Source of the DNA: Hetaerina americana
Lineage: Eukaryota; Arthropoda; Insecta; Odonata; Calopterygidae
Assembly (NCBI GenBank): GCA_022747635.1
Contig: JAKTNV010000653.1
Span: 1-64,000 of the forward strand
Length of the DNA: 64,000 nucleotides
Reading direction: 5' to 3'
This document shows positions 1 to 12,607 of the stretch, in pieces. Under the pieces are notes generated by a model. The model was not told the DNA's origin. It saw only the letters and a list, made by a program, of their open reading frames with translations, and made no database searches. The number at the start of each line of letters is the position of its first letter. Position 1 is the first letter of the stretch. A program made the translations under genes and the position numbers.

Positions 1-2256
1 GTTAATGTTAGTAAAAGAGCCCAAATTTCCAAAAATATTGCGAAAAGCAACAATCTTCCATTATAGAGTGAATGTTTGAGGTGTATAGAAGGCATTTATT
101 TCATTTTTAGAAATTTTAATTGTTCACATTTTTCCATGAAAAGTGCCAATACCCCCCCCTTTGGGTTCTAGGTGAAAATCTCACTCGGTACGAATCGAAC
201 AAAAATATTTAATGGTGTGTATTGTTGTTCATTTTCATCAAATAAACAAAATAAAACCGAGAATAAATCATTAAAGACAAGAAATGAGCATAAAAGATGC
301 CTCAGCGCAAGTGTTAATGTTAGTAAATAAGCCCAAATTTCAAAAAATATTGCGAAAAAATACAATCTTCCATATAGAGTGAATGTTTGAGGTGTATAGA
401 AGGCATTTATTTCATTTTTAGAAATTTTAATATTTCACATTTTCCATGAAAAGTGCCAATACCCCCCCTTTGGGTTCTAGGTTAAAATCTCACTCGACAC
501 AAATAAAACAAAAATGTTTCCATGGTGTGTATTGTTGTTCATTTTCATCAAATAAACAAAATAAAACCCAGAATTAATCTTGAAGGACAAGAAATGAGCA
601 TAAAAGTTGCTTCAGAGAAAGTGTTAATGTTACTAAAAGAGCCCAAATTTCTAAAAATATTGCGAAAAACAACAATCTTCTTTTTAGAGTGAATGTTTGA
701 GGTGTTTAGAAGGCATTTATTTCATTTTAGAAAATTTAATTTTTCACATTTTTCCATGAAAAGTGCCAATACCCCCCCTATGGGTTCTAGGTGAAAATCT
801 CACTCGACACATTTCAAACAAAAATGTATCCAAGGTGTGTATTGTTGTTCATTTTCATTAAATAAACAAAATAAAACCCAGAATTAATCTTGAAGGACAA
901 GAAATGAGCATAAAAGTTGCTTCAGAGAAAGTGTTAATGTTACTAAAAGAGCCCAAATTTCTAAAATATTGCGAAAAACAACAATCTTCTGTTTTAGAGT
1001 GAATGTTTGAGGTGTTTAGAAGGCATTTATTTCATTTTTAGAAAATGTAATTTTTCACATTTTTCCATGAAAAGTGCCAATACCCCCCCCTATGGGTTCT
1101 AGCTGAAAATCTCACTCGACACATTTCAAACAAAAATTTTTCCAATGGTGTTTATTGTTGTTCATTTTCATTAAATAAACAAAATAAAACCCAGAATTAA
1201 TCTTGAAGGACAAGAAATGAGCATAAAAGTTGCTTAAGAGAAAGTGTTAATGTTACTAAAAGAGCCCAAATTTCTAAAAATATTGCGAAAAACAACAATC
1301 TTCTGTTTTAGAGTGAATGTTTGAGGTGTTTAGAAGGCATTTATTTCATTTTTAGAAAATTTAATTTTTCACATTTTTCCATGAAAAGTGCCAATAACCC
1401 CCCTTTGGGTTCTAGGTGAAAATCCCACTCGACACAAATCAAACAAAAATGTATCCAAGGTGTGTATTGTTGTTCATTTTCATCAAATAAACAAAATAAA
1501 ACCCAGAATGTATCCTGAAAGAATATAAATGATCATAAAAGATGCTTCAGCCCAGGTGTTAATGTTACTAAAAGAGCCCAAATTTCTAAAAATATGGCGA
1601 AAAAAAACAATCTTCTGTTTTAGAGTGAATGTTTGAGGTGTTTAGAAGGCATTTATTTCATTTTTAGAAAATTTAATTTTTTACATTTTTCCATGAAAAG
1701 TGCCAATACACCCCCTTTGGGTTCTAGGTGAAAATCTCACTCGACACAAATCAAACAAAAATGTTTCCATGGTGTTTATTGTTGTTCATTTTCATCAAAT
1801 AAACAAAATAAAACCCAGAATTAATCTTGAAGGACAAGAAATGAGCATAAAAGTTGCTTCAGAGAAAGTGTTAAAATTACTAAAAGAGCCCAAATTTCTA
1901 AAAATATTGCGAAAAACAACAATCTTCTGTTTTAGAGTGAATGTTTGAGGTGTTTAGAAGGCATTTGTTTCATTTTTAGAAAATTTAATTTTTCACATTT
2001 TTCCATGAAAAGTGCCAATACACCCCCTTTGGGTTCTAGGTGAAAATCTCACTCGACACAAATCAAACAAAAATGTATCCAAGGTGTGTATTGTTGTTCA
2101 TTTTCATCAAATAAACAAAATAAAACCAAGAGTGTATCCTGAAAGACAATAAATGATCATAAAAGATGCTTCAGCCCAGGTGTTAATGTTACTAAAAGAG
2201 CCCAAATTTCTAAAAATATGGCGAAAAAAAACAATCTTCTGTTTTAGAGTGAATGA
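1..2256. repeat. Satellite block 1a (7 monomers; recurs at 4061)
   Basis: A partial D-type monomer (1-75) is followed by monomers starting at 76 (E), 387 (A-like with ggttaaaatc), 697 (H with tatccaagg), 1007 (H with ctagctgaaaatc), 1321 (B), 1633 (A with gttaaaattac) and 1945 (B). The same order with the same private variants recurs 4060-4061 bp downstream (13 monomers): cggtacgaatcgaac, ctagctgaaaatc, gaatataaatgatc and gttaaaattac. Small differences show the copies have since diverged, for example gcttaagag near 1231 against gcttcagag near 5292. There is no gene in this stretch. Confidence 0.85.
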
Positions 2257-4060
2257 TTGAGGTGTTTAGAAGGTTTTTTTTCATTTAAGGAAAATTTTAT
2301 TTTTCACATTTTTCCATGAAAAGTGCCAATACCCCCCCCTTTGGGTTCTAGGTGAAAATCCCACTCGACACAAATCAAACAAAAATGTATCCAAGGTGTG
2401 TATTGTTGTTCATTTTCATCAAATAAACAAAATAAAACCAAGAATGTATCCTGAAAGACAATAAATGATCATAAAAGATGCTTCAGCCCAGGTGTTAATG
2501 TTACTAAAAGAGCCCAAATTTCTAAAAATATGGCGAAAAAAAACAATCTTCTGTTTTAGAGTGAATGTTTGAGGTGTTTAGAAGGCATTTATTTCATTTT
2601 TAGAAAATTTAATTGTTCACATTTTTCCATGAAAAGTGCCAATACCCCCCCCTTTGGGTTCTAGGTGAAAATCTCACTCGACACAAATCAAACAAAAATG
2701 TTTCCATGGTGTTTATTATTGTTCATTTTCATCAAATAAACAAAATAAAACCCAGAATTAATCTTGAAGGACAAGAAATGAGCATAAAAGTTGCTTCAGA
2801 GAAAGTGTTAATGTTACTAAAAGAGCCCAAATTTCTAAAAATATTGCGAAAAACAACAATCTTCTGTTTTAGAGTAAATGTTTGAGGTGTTTAGAAGGCA
2901 TTTATTTCATTTTTAGAAAATGTAATTTTCACATTTTTCCAATTAAAGTGCCAATGACCCCCCCCTTTGGGTTCTAGGTGAAAATCTCACTCGACACAAA
3001 TCAAACAAAAATGTATCTAAGGTGTGTATTGTTGTTCATTTTCATCAAATAAACAAAATAAAACCCAGAATTAATCCTCAAAGACATGAAATGAGCATAA
3101 AAGATGCTTCAGCGCAAGTGTTAATTTTACTAAAAGAGCCCAAATTTCTAAAAATATTGCGAAAAACGACAATCTTCTGTTTAAGAGTGAATGTTTGAGG
3201 TGTTTAGAAGGCATTTATTTCATTTTTAGAAAATTTAACTTTTGACATTTTTCCATGAAAAGTGCCAATACCCCCCCTTTTGGGTTCTAGGTGAAAATCT
3301 CACTCGACACAAATCAATCAAAAATGTTTCCAAGGTGTGTATTGTTGTTCATTTTCATCAAATAAACAAAATAAAACCCAGAATTAATCCTGAAAGACAA
3401 GAAATGGGCATAAAAGATGCTTCAATTCAAGTGTTAATGTTACTAAAAGAGCCCAAATTTCTAAAAATATGGCGAAAAAAAACAATCTTCTGTTTTAGAG
3501 TGAATGTTGAGGTGTTAAGAAGGCATTTATTTCATTTTTAGAAAATTTAATTTTTCACATTTTTCCTTGAAAAGTGCCAATACCCCCCCCTTTGGGTTCT
3601 AGGTGAAAATCTCACTCGACACAAATCAAACAAAAATGTTTCCATGGTGTTTATTGTTGTTCATTTTCATCAAATAAACAGAATAAAACCCAGAATTAAT
3701 CTTGAAGGACAAGAAATGAGCATAAAAGATGCCTCAGCGCAAGTGTTATTGTTAGTAAAAGAGCAGCAATTTCCAAGAATATTGCGAAAAACAACAATCT
3801 TCCATTATAGAGTGAATGTTTGAGGTGTATAGAAGGCATTTATTTCATTTTTAGAAATTTTTTTTATTTTTCACATTTTTCCATGAAAAGTGCCAATACC
3901 CCCCCCTTTGGGTTCTAGGTGAAAATCTCACTCGAAACGAATCAAACAAAAATGTTTCCATGGTGTGTATTGTTGTTCATTTTCATCAAATAAACAAAAT
4001 AAAACCCAGAATAAATCATTAAAGACAATAAATGAGCGTAAAAGATGCCTCAGCGCAAGT
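2257..4060. repeat. Satellite monomers between blocks 1a and 1b
   Basis: Monomers start at 2257 (B, with a ttttttttcatttaagg left end), 2569 (A), 2882 (G, ccaattaaag instead of ccatgaaaag), 3195 (mixed, aatcaatc box, tatggcg right end), 3507 (A/D, with gagcagcaatttcc) and 3820 (D, with cgaaacgaatc). The last monomer runs to 4135, and its right end already matches the window start. With block 1a this completes a 13-monomer spacing. The pair 3507-3820 resembles 8507-8820, 5000 bp (16 monomers) away. There is no gene here. Confidence 0.85.
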
Positions 4061-6318
4061 GTTATTGTTAGTAAAAGAGCCCAAATTTCCAAAAATATTG
4101 CGAAAAGCAACAATCTTCCATTATAGAGTGAATGTTTGAGGTGTATAGAAGGCATTTATTTCATTTTTAGAATTTTAATTTTCACATTTTTCCATGAAAA
4201 GTGCCAATACCCCCCCCTTTGGGTTCTAGGTGAAAATCTCACTCGGTACGAATCGAACAAAAATATTTTAATGGTGTGTATTGTTGTTCATTTTCATCAA
4301 ATAAACAAAATAAAACCGAGAATAAATCATTAAAGACAAGAAATGAGCATAAAAGATGCCTCAGCGCAAGTGTTAATGTTAGTAAATAAGCCCAAATTTC
4401 AAAAAATATTGCGAAAAAATACAATCTTCCATTATAGAGTGAATGTTTGAGGTGTATAGAAGGCATTTATTTCATTTTTAGAAATTTTAATATTTCACAT
4501 TTTCCATGAAAAGTGCCAATACCCCCCCTTTGGGTTCTAGGTTAAAATCTCACTCGACACAAATAAAACAAAAATGTTTCCATGGTGTGTATTGTTGTTC
4601 ATTTTCATCAAATAAACAAAATAAAACCCAGAATTAATCTTGAAGGACAAGAAATGAGCATAAAAGTTGCTTCAGAGAAAGTGTTAATGTTACTAAAAGA
4701 GCCCAAATTTCTAAAAATATTGCGAAAAACAACAATCTTCTTTTTTAGAGTGAATGTTTGAGGTGTTTAGAAGGCATTTATTTCATTTTTAGAAAATTTA
4801 ATTTTTCACATTTTTCCATGAAAAGTGCCAATACCCCCCCTATGGGTTCTAGGTGAAAATCTCACTCGACACATTTCAAACAAAAATGTATCCAAGGTGT
4901 GTATTGTTGTTCATTTTCATTAAATAAACAAAATAAAACCCAGAATTAATCTTGAAGGACAAGAAATGAGCATAAAAGTTGCAGCCAAGGTATTAATGTT
5001 ACTAAAAGAGCCCAAATTTCTAAAAATATTGCGAAAAACAACAATCTTCTGTTTTAGAGTGAATGTTTGAGGTGTTTAGAAGGCATTTATTTCATTTTTA
5101 GAAAATTTAATTTTTCACATTTTTCCATGAAAAGTGCCAATACCCCCCCCTATGGGTTCTAGCTGAAAATCTCACTCGACACATTTCAAACAAAAATTTT
5201 TCCAATGGTGTTTATTGTTGTTCATTTTCATTAAATAAACAAAATAAAACCCAGAATTAATCTTGAAGGACAAGAAATGAGCATAAAAGTTGCTTCAGAG
5301 AAAGTGTTAATGTTACTAAAAGAGCCCAAATTTCTAAAAATATTGCGAAAAAACAACAATCTTCTGTTTTAGAGTGAATGTTTGAGGTGTTTAGAAGGCA
5401 TTTATTTCATTTTTAGAAAATTTAATTTTTCACATTTTTCCATGAAAAGTGCCAATAACCCCCCTTTGGGTTCTAGGTGAAAATCCCACTCGACACAAAT
5501 CAAACAAAAATGTATCCAAGGTGTGTATTGTTGTTCATTTTCATCAAATAAACAAAATAAAACCCAGAATGTATCCTGAAAGAATATAAATGATCATAAA
5601 AGATGCTTCAGCCCAGGTGTTAATGTTACTAAAAGAGCCCAAATTTCTAAAAATATGGCGAAAAAAAACAATCTTCTGTTTTAGAGTGAATGTTTGAGGT
5701 GTTTAGAAGGCATTTATTTCATTTTTAGAAAATTTAATTTTTTACATTTTTCCATGAAAAGTGCCAATACACCCCCTTTGGGTTCTAGGTGAAAATCTCA
5801 CTCGACACAAATCAAACAAAAATGTTTCCATGGTGTTTATTGTTGTTCATTTTCATCAAATAAACAAAATAAAACCCAGAATTAATCTTGAAGGACAAGA
5901 AATGAGCATAAAAGTTGCTTCAGAGAAAGTGTTAAAATTACTAAAAGAGCCCAAATTTCTAAAAATATTGCGAAAAACAACAATCTTCTGTTTTAGAGTA
6001 AATGTTTGAGGTGTTTAGAAGGCATTTATTTCATTTTTAGAAAATTTAATTTTTTTACATTTTTCCATGAAAAGTGCCAATACCCCCCCTTTGGGTTCTA
6101 GGTGAAAATCTCACTCGACACAAATCAAACAAAAATGTATCCAAGGTGTGTATTGTTGTTCATTTTCATCAAATAAACAAAATAAAACCAAGAATGTATC
6201 CTGAAAGACAATAAATGATCATAAAAGATGCTTCAGCCCAGGTGTTAATGTTACTAAAAGAGCCCAAATTTCTAAAAATATGGCGAAAAAAAACAGTCTT
6301 CTGTTTTAGAATGAATGT
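4061..6318. repeat. Satellite block 1b (copy of 1-2256)
   Basis: Monomers start at 4136 (E), 4447, 4758 (H), 5067 (H, ctagctgaaaatc), 5382 (B, gaatataaatgatc), 5694 (A, gttaaaattac) and 6006 (B, aaccaagaatg). They match block 1a one to one at a constant offset of 4060-4061 bp. Monomer 4758 is 309 bp and differs from 697 at its ttgcagccaaggtatt box. Similarity ends at about 6318, where this copy continues with an H monomer while block 1a continues with a B monomer carrying the poly-T left end. Confidence 0.85.
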
Positions 6319-7881
6319 TTGAGGTGTTTAGAAGGCATTTATTTCATTTTTAGAAAATTTAATTTTTCACATTTTTCCATGAAAAGTGCCAATACCCCCC
6401 CCTATGGGTTCTAGGTGAAAATCTCACTTGACACATTTCAAACAAAAATGTTTCCATGGTGTTTATTGTTGTTCATTTTCATTAAATAAACAAAATAAAA
6501 CCCAGAATTAATCTTGAAGGACAAGAAATGAGCATAAAAGTTGCTTCAGAGAAAGTGTTAATGTTACTAAAAGAGCCCAAATTTCTAAAAATATTGCGAA
6601 AAACAACAATCTTCTGTTTTAGAGTGAATGTTTGAGGTGTTTAGAAGGCATTTATTTCATTTTTAGAAAATTTAATTTTTCACATTTTTCCATGAAAAGT
6701 GCCAATACCCCCCCCTTTGGGCTCTAGGTGAAAATCTCACTCGACACAAATAAATCAAAAATGTTTCCATGGTGTGTATTGTTGTTCATTTTCATCAAAT
6801 AAACAAAAATAAACCCAGAATTAATCCTGAAAGACAAGAAATGAGCATAAAAGTTGCTTCAGCCAAGGTTTTAATGTTACTAAAAGAGCCCAAATTTCTA
6901 AAAATATTGCGAACAACAACAATCTTCTGTTTTAGAGTGAATGTTTGAGGTGTTTAGAAGGCATTTATTTCATTTTTCGAAAATTTAATTTTTCACATTT
7001 TTCCATGAAAAGTGCCAATACCCCCCCTTTGGGTTCTAGGTGAAAATCTCACTCGACACAAATCAAACAAAAATGAATCCAAGGTTTGTATTGTTGTTCA
7101 TTTTCATCAAATAAACAAAATAAAACCCAGAATTAATCTTGAAGGACAAGAAATGAGCATAAAAGATGCCTCAGCGCAAGTGTTAATGTTAGTAAAAGAG
7201 CCCAAATTTCCAAAAATATTGCGAAAAAATACAATCTTCCATTATAGAGTGAATGTTTGTGGTGTATAGAAGGCATTTATTTCATTTTTAGAAATTTTAA
7301 TTTTTCACATTTTCCATGAAAAGTGCCAATACCCCCCCCTTTGGGTTCTAGGTTAAAATCTCACTCGACACGAATCAAACAAAAATGTTTCCATGGTGTG
7401 TATTGTTGTTCATTTTCATCAAATAAACAAAATAAAACCCAGAATTAATCTTGAAGGACAAGAAATGAGCATAAAAGTTTCTTCAGAGAAAGTGTTAATG
7501 TTACTAAAAGAGCCCAAATTTCTAAAAATATGGCGAAAAAAAACAATCTTCTGTTTTAGAGTGAATGTTTGAGGTGTTTAGAAGGCATTTATTTCATTTT
7601 TAGAAAATTTAATTTTTCACATTTTTCCATGAAAAGTGCCAATACCCCCCCCTTTGGGTTCTAGGTGAAAATCTCACTCGACACAAATCAAACAAAAATG
7701 TTTCCATGGTGTTTATTGTTGTTCATTTTCATTAAATAAACAAAATAAAACCCAGAATTAATCTTGAAGGACAAGAAATGAGCATAAAAGATACCTCAGC
7801 GCAAGTGTTAATGTTAGTAAAAGAGCAGTAATTTCCAAGAATATTGCGAAAAACAACAATCTTCTGTTTTAGAGTGAATGT
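6319..7881. repeat. Satellite monomers, mixed types
   Basis: Monomers start at 6319 (H, with acttgacac), 6632 (aaataaatc box, gccaaggtttt), 6945 (F-like left with an E-like right end, aaaaaatac then tgtggtgtatag), 7257 (ggttaaaatc, cgaatcaaac, tatggcg right end) and 7569 (A/D, gatacctcag, gagcagtaatttcc). Monomer 6632 resembles 59866 and 62991, which share the aaataaatc box and gccaagg. No higher-order copy of the whole stretch was seen and there is no gene. Confidence 0.8.
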
Positions 7882-9451
7882 TTGAGGTGTTAAGAAGGCA
7901 TTTATTTCATTTTTAGAAAATTTAACTTTTCACATTTTTCCATGAAAAGTGCCAATACCCCCCCCTTTGGGTTCTAGGTGAAAATCTCACTCGACACAAA
8001 TCAATCAAAAATGTTTCCATGGTGTGTATCGATGTTCATTTTCATCAAATAAACAAAGTAAAACCCAGAATTAATCCTGAAAGACAAGAAATGAGCATAA
8101 ATGATGCTTCAGCCCAGGTGTTAATGTTACTATTGGAGGCCAAATTTCTAAAAATATTGCGAAAAACAACAATCTTCTGTTTTAGAGTGAATGTTTGAGG
8201 TATTTAGAAGGCATTTATTTCATTTTTAGAAAATTTAATTTTTCACATTTTTCCATGAAAAGTGCCAATACCCCCCCCTTTGTGTTCTAGGTGAAAATCC
8301 CACTCGACAAAATCAAACAAAAATGTATCCAAGGTGTGTATTGTTGTTCATTTTCATCAAATAAACAAAATAAAACCCAGAATGTATCCTGAAAGACAAT
8401 AAATGATCATAAAAGATGCTTCAGCCCAGGTGTTAATGTTACTAAAAGAGCCCAAATTTCTAAAAATATGGCGAAAAAAAACAATCTTCTGTTTTAGAGT
8501 GAATGTTTGAGGTGTTTAGAAGGCATTTATTTCATTTTTAGAAAATTTAATTTTTCACATTTTTCCATGAAAAGTGCCAATACCCCCCCCTTTGGGTTCT
8601 AGGTGAAAATCTCACTCGACACAAATCAAACAAAAATGTTTCCATGGTGTTTATTGTTGTTCATTTTCATCAAATAAACAAAATAAAACCCAGAATTAAT
8701 CTTGAAGGACAAGAAATGAGCATAAAAGATGCCTCAGCGCAAGTGTTAATGTTAGTAAAAGAGCAGTAATTTCCAAGAATATTGCGAAAAACAACAATCT
8801 TCCATTATAGAGTGAATGTTTGAGGTGTATAGAAGGCATTTATTTCATTTTTAGAAATTTTTTATATTTTTCACATTTTTCCATGAAAAGTGCCAATACC
8901 CCCCCCCTTTGGGTTCTAGGTGAAAATCTCACTCGAAACGAATCAAACAAAAATGTTTCCATGGTGTGTATTGTTGTTCATTTTCATCAAATAAACAAAA
9001 TAAAACCCAGAATAAATCATTAAAGACAATAAATGAGCGTAAAAGATGCCTCAGCGCAAGTGTTATTGTTAGTAAAAGAGCAGTAATTTCCAAAAATATT
9101 GCGAAAAACAACAATCTTCCATTATAGAGTGAATGTTTGAGGTGTATAGAAGGCATTTATTTCATTTTTAGAAATTTTTTTTATTTTTCACATTTTTCCA
9201 TGAAAAGTGCCAATACCCCCCCTTTGGGTTCTAGGTGAAAATCTCACTCGAAACGAATCAAACAAAAATGTTTCCATGGTGTGTATTGTTGTTCATTTTC
9301 ATCAAATAAACAAAATAAAACCCAGAATTAATCTTGAAGGACAAGAAATGAGCATTAAAGTTTCTTCAGCCAAGGTTTTAATGTTACTAAAAGAGCCCAA
9401 ATTTCTAAAAATATTGCGAAAAACAACAATCTTCTGTTTTAGAGTGAATGT
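7882..9451. repeat. Satellite block 2a (5 monomers; recurs at 11036)
   Basis: Monomers start at 7882 (C, with ctattggaggcc), 8195 (B, gaggtatttag left end, gtgttctagg), 8507 (A/D), 8820 (D) and 9137 (D-like left, A-like right with gcattaaag). Block 2b follows at a nearly constant offset of 3153-3156 bp, about ten monomers plus a 24-bp insertion. Shared rare variants include tggaggcc in place of tggagccc and gaggtatttag in place of gaggtgtttag. There is no gene here. Confidence 0.82.
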
Positions 9452-11035
9452 TTGAGGTGTTTAGAAGGCATTTATTTCATTTTTAGAAAATTTAATTTTT
9501 CACATTTTTCCATGAAAAGTGCCAATACCCCCCCTTTGGGTTCTAGGTGAAAATCTCACTCGACACAAATCAAACAAAAATGTATCCAAGGTTTGTATTG
9601 TTGTTCATTTTCATCAAATAAACAAAATAAAACCCAGAATGTATCCTGAAAGACAATAAATGATCATAAAAGATGCTTCAGCCCAGGTGTTAATGTTACT
9701 AAAAGAGCCCAAATTTCTGAAAATATTGCGAAAAACAACAATCTTCTGTTTTAGAGTGATTGTTTGAGGTGTTTAGAAGGTTTTTTTCATTTTAGGAAAA
9801 TTTTATTTTTCACATTTTTCCATGAAAAGTGCCAATACCCCCCCCTTTGGGTTCTAGGTGAAAATCCCACTCGACACAAATCAAACAAAAATGTATCCAA
9901 GGTGTGTATTGTTGTTCATTTTCATCAAATAAACAAAATAAAACCCAGAATGTATCCTGAAAGACAATAAATGATCATAAAAGATGCTTCAGCCCAGGTG
10001 TTAATGTTACTAAAAGAGCCCAAATTTCTAAAAATATGGCGAAAAAAAACAATCTTCTGTTTTAGAGTGAATGTTTGAGGTGTTTAGAAGGCATTTATTT
10101 CATTTTTAGAAAATTTAATTTTTCACATTTTTCCATGAAAAGTGCCAATACCTTTGGTATTGTAGTGCCAGTACCCCCCCCTTTTGGTTCTAGGTGAAAA
10201 TCTCACTCGACACAAATCAAACAAAAATGTTTCCATGGTGTTTATTGTTTTTCATTTTCATCAAATAAACAAAATAAAACCCAGAATTAATCTTGAAGGA
10301 CAAGAAATGAGCATAAAAGTTGCTTCAGAGAAAGTGTTAATGTTACTAAAAGAGCCCAAAATTCTAAAAATATTGCGAAAAACAACAATCTTCTGTTTTA
10401 GAGTAAATGTTTGAGGTGTTTAGAAGGCATTTATTTCATTTTTAGAAAATTTAATTTTTCACATTTTTCCATGAAAAATGCCAATACTCCCCCCTTTGGG
10501 TTCTAGGTGAAAATCCCACTCGACACAAATCAAACAAAAATGTATCCAAGGTGTGTATTGTTGTTCATTTTCATCAAATAAACAAAATAAAACCCAGAAT
10601 GTATCCTGAAAGACAATAAATGATCATAAAAGATGCTTCAGCCCAGGTGTTAATGTTACTAAAAGAGCCCAAATTTCTAAAAATATGGCGAAAAAAAACA
10701 ATCTTCTGTTTTAGAGTGAATGTTTGAGGTGTTTAGAAGGCATTTATTTCATTTTTAGAAAATTTAATTTTTCACATTTTTCCATGAAAAGTGCCAATAC
10801 CCCCCCTTTGGGTCCTAGGTGAAAATCCCACTCGACACAAATCAAACAAAAATGTATCCAAGGTGTGTATTGTTGTTCATTTTCATCAAATAAACAAAAT
10901 AAAACCCAGAATTAATCCTCAAAGACATGAAATGAGCATAAAAGATGCTTCAGCGCAAGTGTTAATTTTACTAAAAGAGCCCAAATTTCTAAAAATATTG
11001 CGAAAAACAACAATCTTCTGTTTTAGAGTGAATGT
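9452..11035. repeat. Satellite monomers between blocks 2a and 2b
   Basis: Monomers start at 9452 (F-like left with ccaaggtttg, B right), 9764 (B with tttttttcattttagg), 10075 (A, 336 bp because of an insertion at the poly-C tract), 10411 (B, gaaaaatgcc and atactcccccc) and 10724 (G, with ggtcctagg). There is no gene here. Confidence 0.82.
10150..10173. repeat. 24-bp insertion with partial duplication at the poly-C tract
   Basis: After agtgccaata the sequence reads cctttggtattgt and then repeats agtgccagta before the poly-C run, so this monomer is 336 bp instead of about 312. The inserted piece is a slightly altered second copy of the agtgccaata motif plus a 13-bp linker that itself carries cctttgg, resembling the ccctttggg element. 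This fits a slippage or template-switch event. It is unique in the window. The exact edges are ambiguous by a few bases. Confidence 0.8.
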
Positions 11036-12607
11036 TTGAGGTGTTAAGAAGGCATTTATTTCATTTTTAGAAAATTTAACTTTTCACATTTTTCCATGAA
11101 AAGTGCCAATACCCCCCCTTTGGGTTCTAGGTGAAAATCTCACTCGACACAAATCAATCAAAAATGTTTCCATGGTGTGTATCGATGTTCATTTTCATCA
11201 AATAAACAAAATAAAACCCAGAATTAATCCTGAAAGACAAGAAATGAGCATAAATGATGCTTCAGCCCAGGTGTTAATGTTACGATTGGAGGCCAAATTT
11301 CTAAAAATATTGCGAAAAACAACAATCTTCTTTTTTAGAGTGAATGTTTGAGGTATTTAGAAGGCATTTATTTCATTTTTAGAAAATTTAATTTTTCACA
11401 TTTTTCCATGAAAAGTGCCAATAACCCCCCCTTTGGGTTCTAGGTGAAAATCCCACTCGACACAAATCAAACAAAAATGTATCCAAGGTGTGTATTGTTA
11501 TTCATTTTCATCAAATAAACAAAATAAAACCCAGAATGAATCCTGAAAGACAATAAATGATCATAAAAGATGCTTCAGCCCAGGTGTTAATGTTACTATT
11601 GGAGGCCAAATTTCTAAAAATATTGCGAAAAACAACAATCTTCTGTTTTAGAGTGAATGTTTGAGGTATTTAGAAGGCATTTATTTCATTTTTAGAAAAT
11701 TTAATTTTTCACATTTTTCCATGAAAAGTGCCAATACCCCCCCCTTTGGGTTCTAGGTGAAAATCTCACTCGACACAAATCAAACAAAAATGTTTCCATG
11801 GTGTTTATTGTTGTTCATTTTCATCAAATAAACAAAATAAAACCCAGAATTAATCTTGAAGGACAAGAAATGAGAATAAAAGATGCCTCAGCGCAAGTGT
11901 TAATGTTAGTAAAAGAGCAGTAATTTCCAAGAATATTGCGAAAAAACAACAATCTTCCATTATAGAGTGAATGTTTGAGGTGTATAGAAGGCATTTATTT
12001 CATTTTTAGAAATTTTTTTTATTTTTCACATTTTTCCATGAAAAGTGCCAATACCCCCCCCCTTTGGGTTCTAGGTGAAAATCTCACTCGAAACGAATCA
12101 AACAAAAATGTTTCCATGGTGTGTATTGTTGTTCATTTTCATCAAATAAACAAAATAAAACCCAGAATTAATCTTGAAGGACAAGAAATGAGCATAAAAG
12201 TTGCTTCAGAGAAAGTGTTAATGTTACTAAAAGAGCCCAAATTTCTAAAAATATTGCGAAAAACAACAATCTTCCATTATAGAGTGAATGTTTGAGGTGT
12301 TTAGAAGGCATTTATTTCATTTTTAGAAATTTTTTTTATTTTTCACATTTTTCCATGAAAAGTGCCAATACCCCCCCCTTTGGGTTCTAGGTGAAAATCT
12401 CACTCGAAACGAATCAAACAAAAATGTTTCCATGGTGTGTATTGTTGTTCATTTTCATCAAATAAACAAAATAAAACCCAGAATTAATCTTGAAAGACAA
12501 GAAATGAGCATTAAAGTTGCTTCAGCCAAGGTTTTAATGTTACTAAAAGAGCCCAAAATTCTAAAAATATTGCGATAAACAACAATCTTCTGTTTTAGAG
12601 TAAATGT
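11036..12607. repeat. Satellite block 2b (copy of 7882-9451)
   Basis: Monomers start at 11036 (C, with cgattggaggcc), 11348 (B left with a C-like right end, ctattggaggcc), 11661 (A/D), 11975 (D left, A right, ending ccattatag) and 12292 (D left, A-like right with gcattaaag). They match block 2a monomer for monomer. Monomers 11348 and 11975 appear to be hybrids relative to 8195 and 8820, so the copies were patched by exchange after duplication. There is no gene here. Confidence 0.8.
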
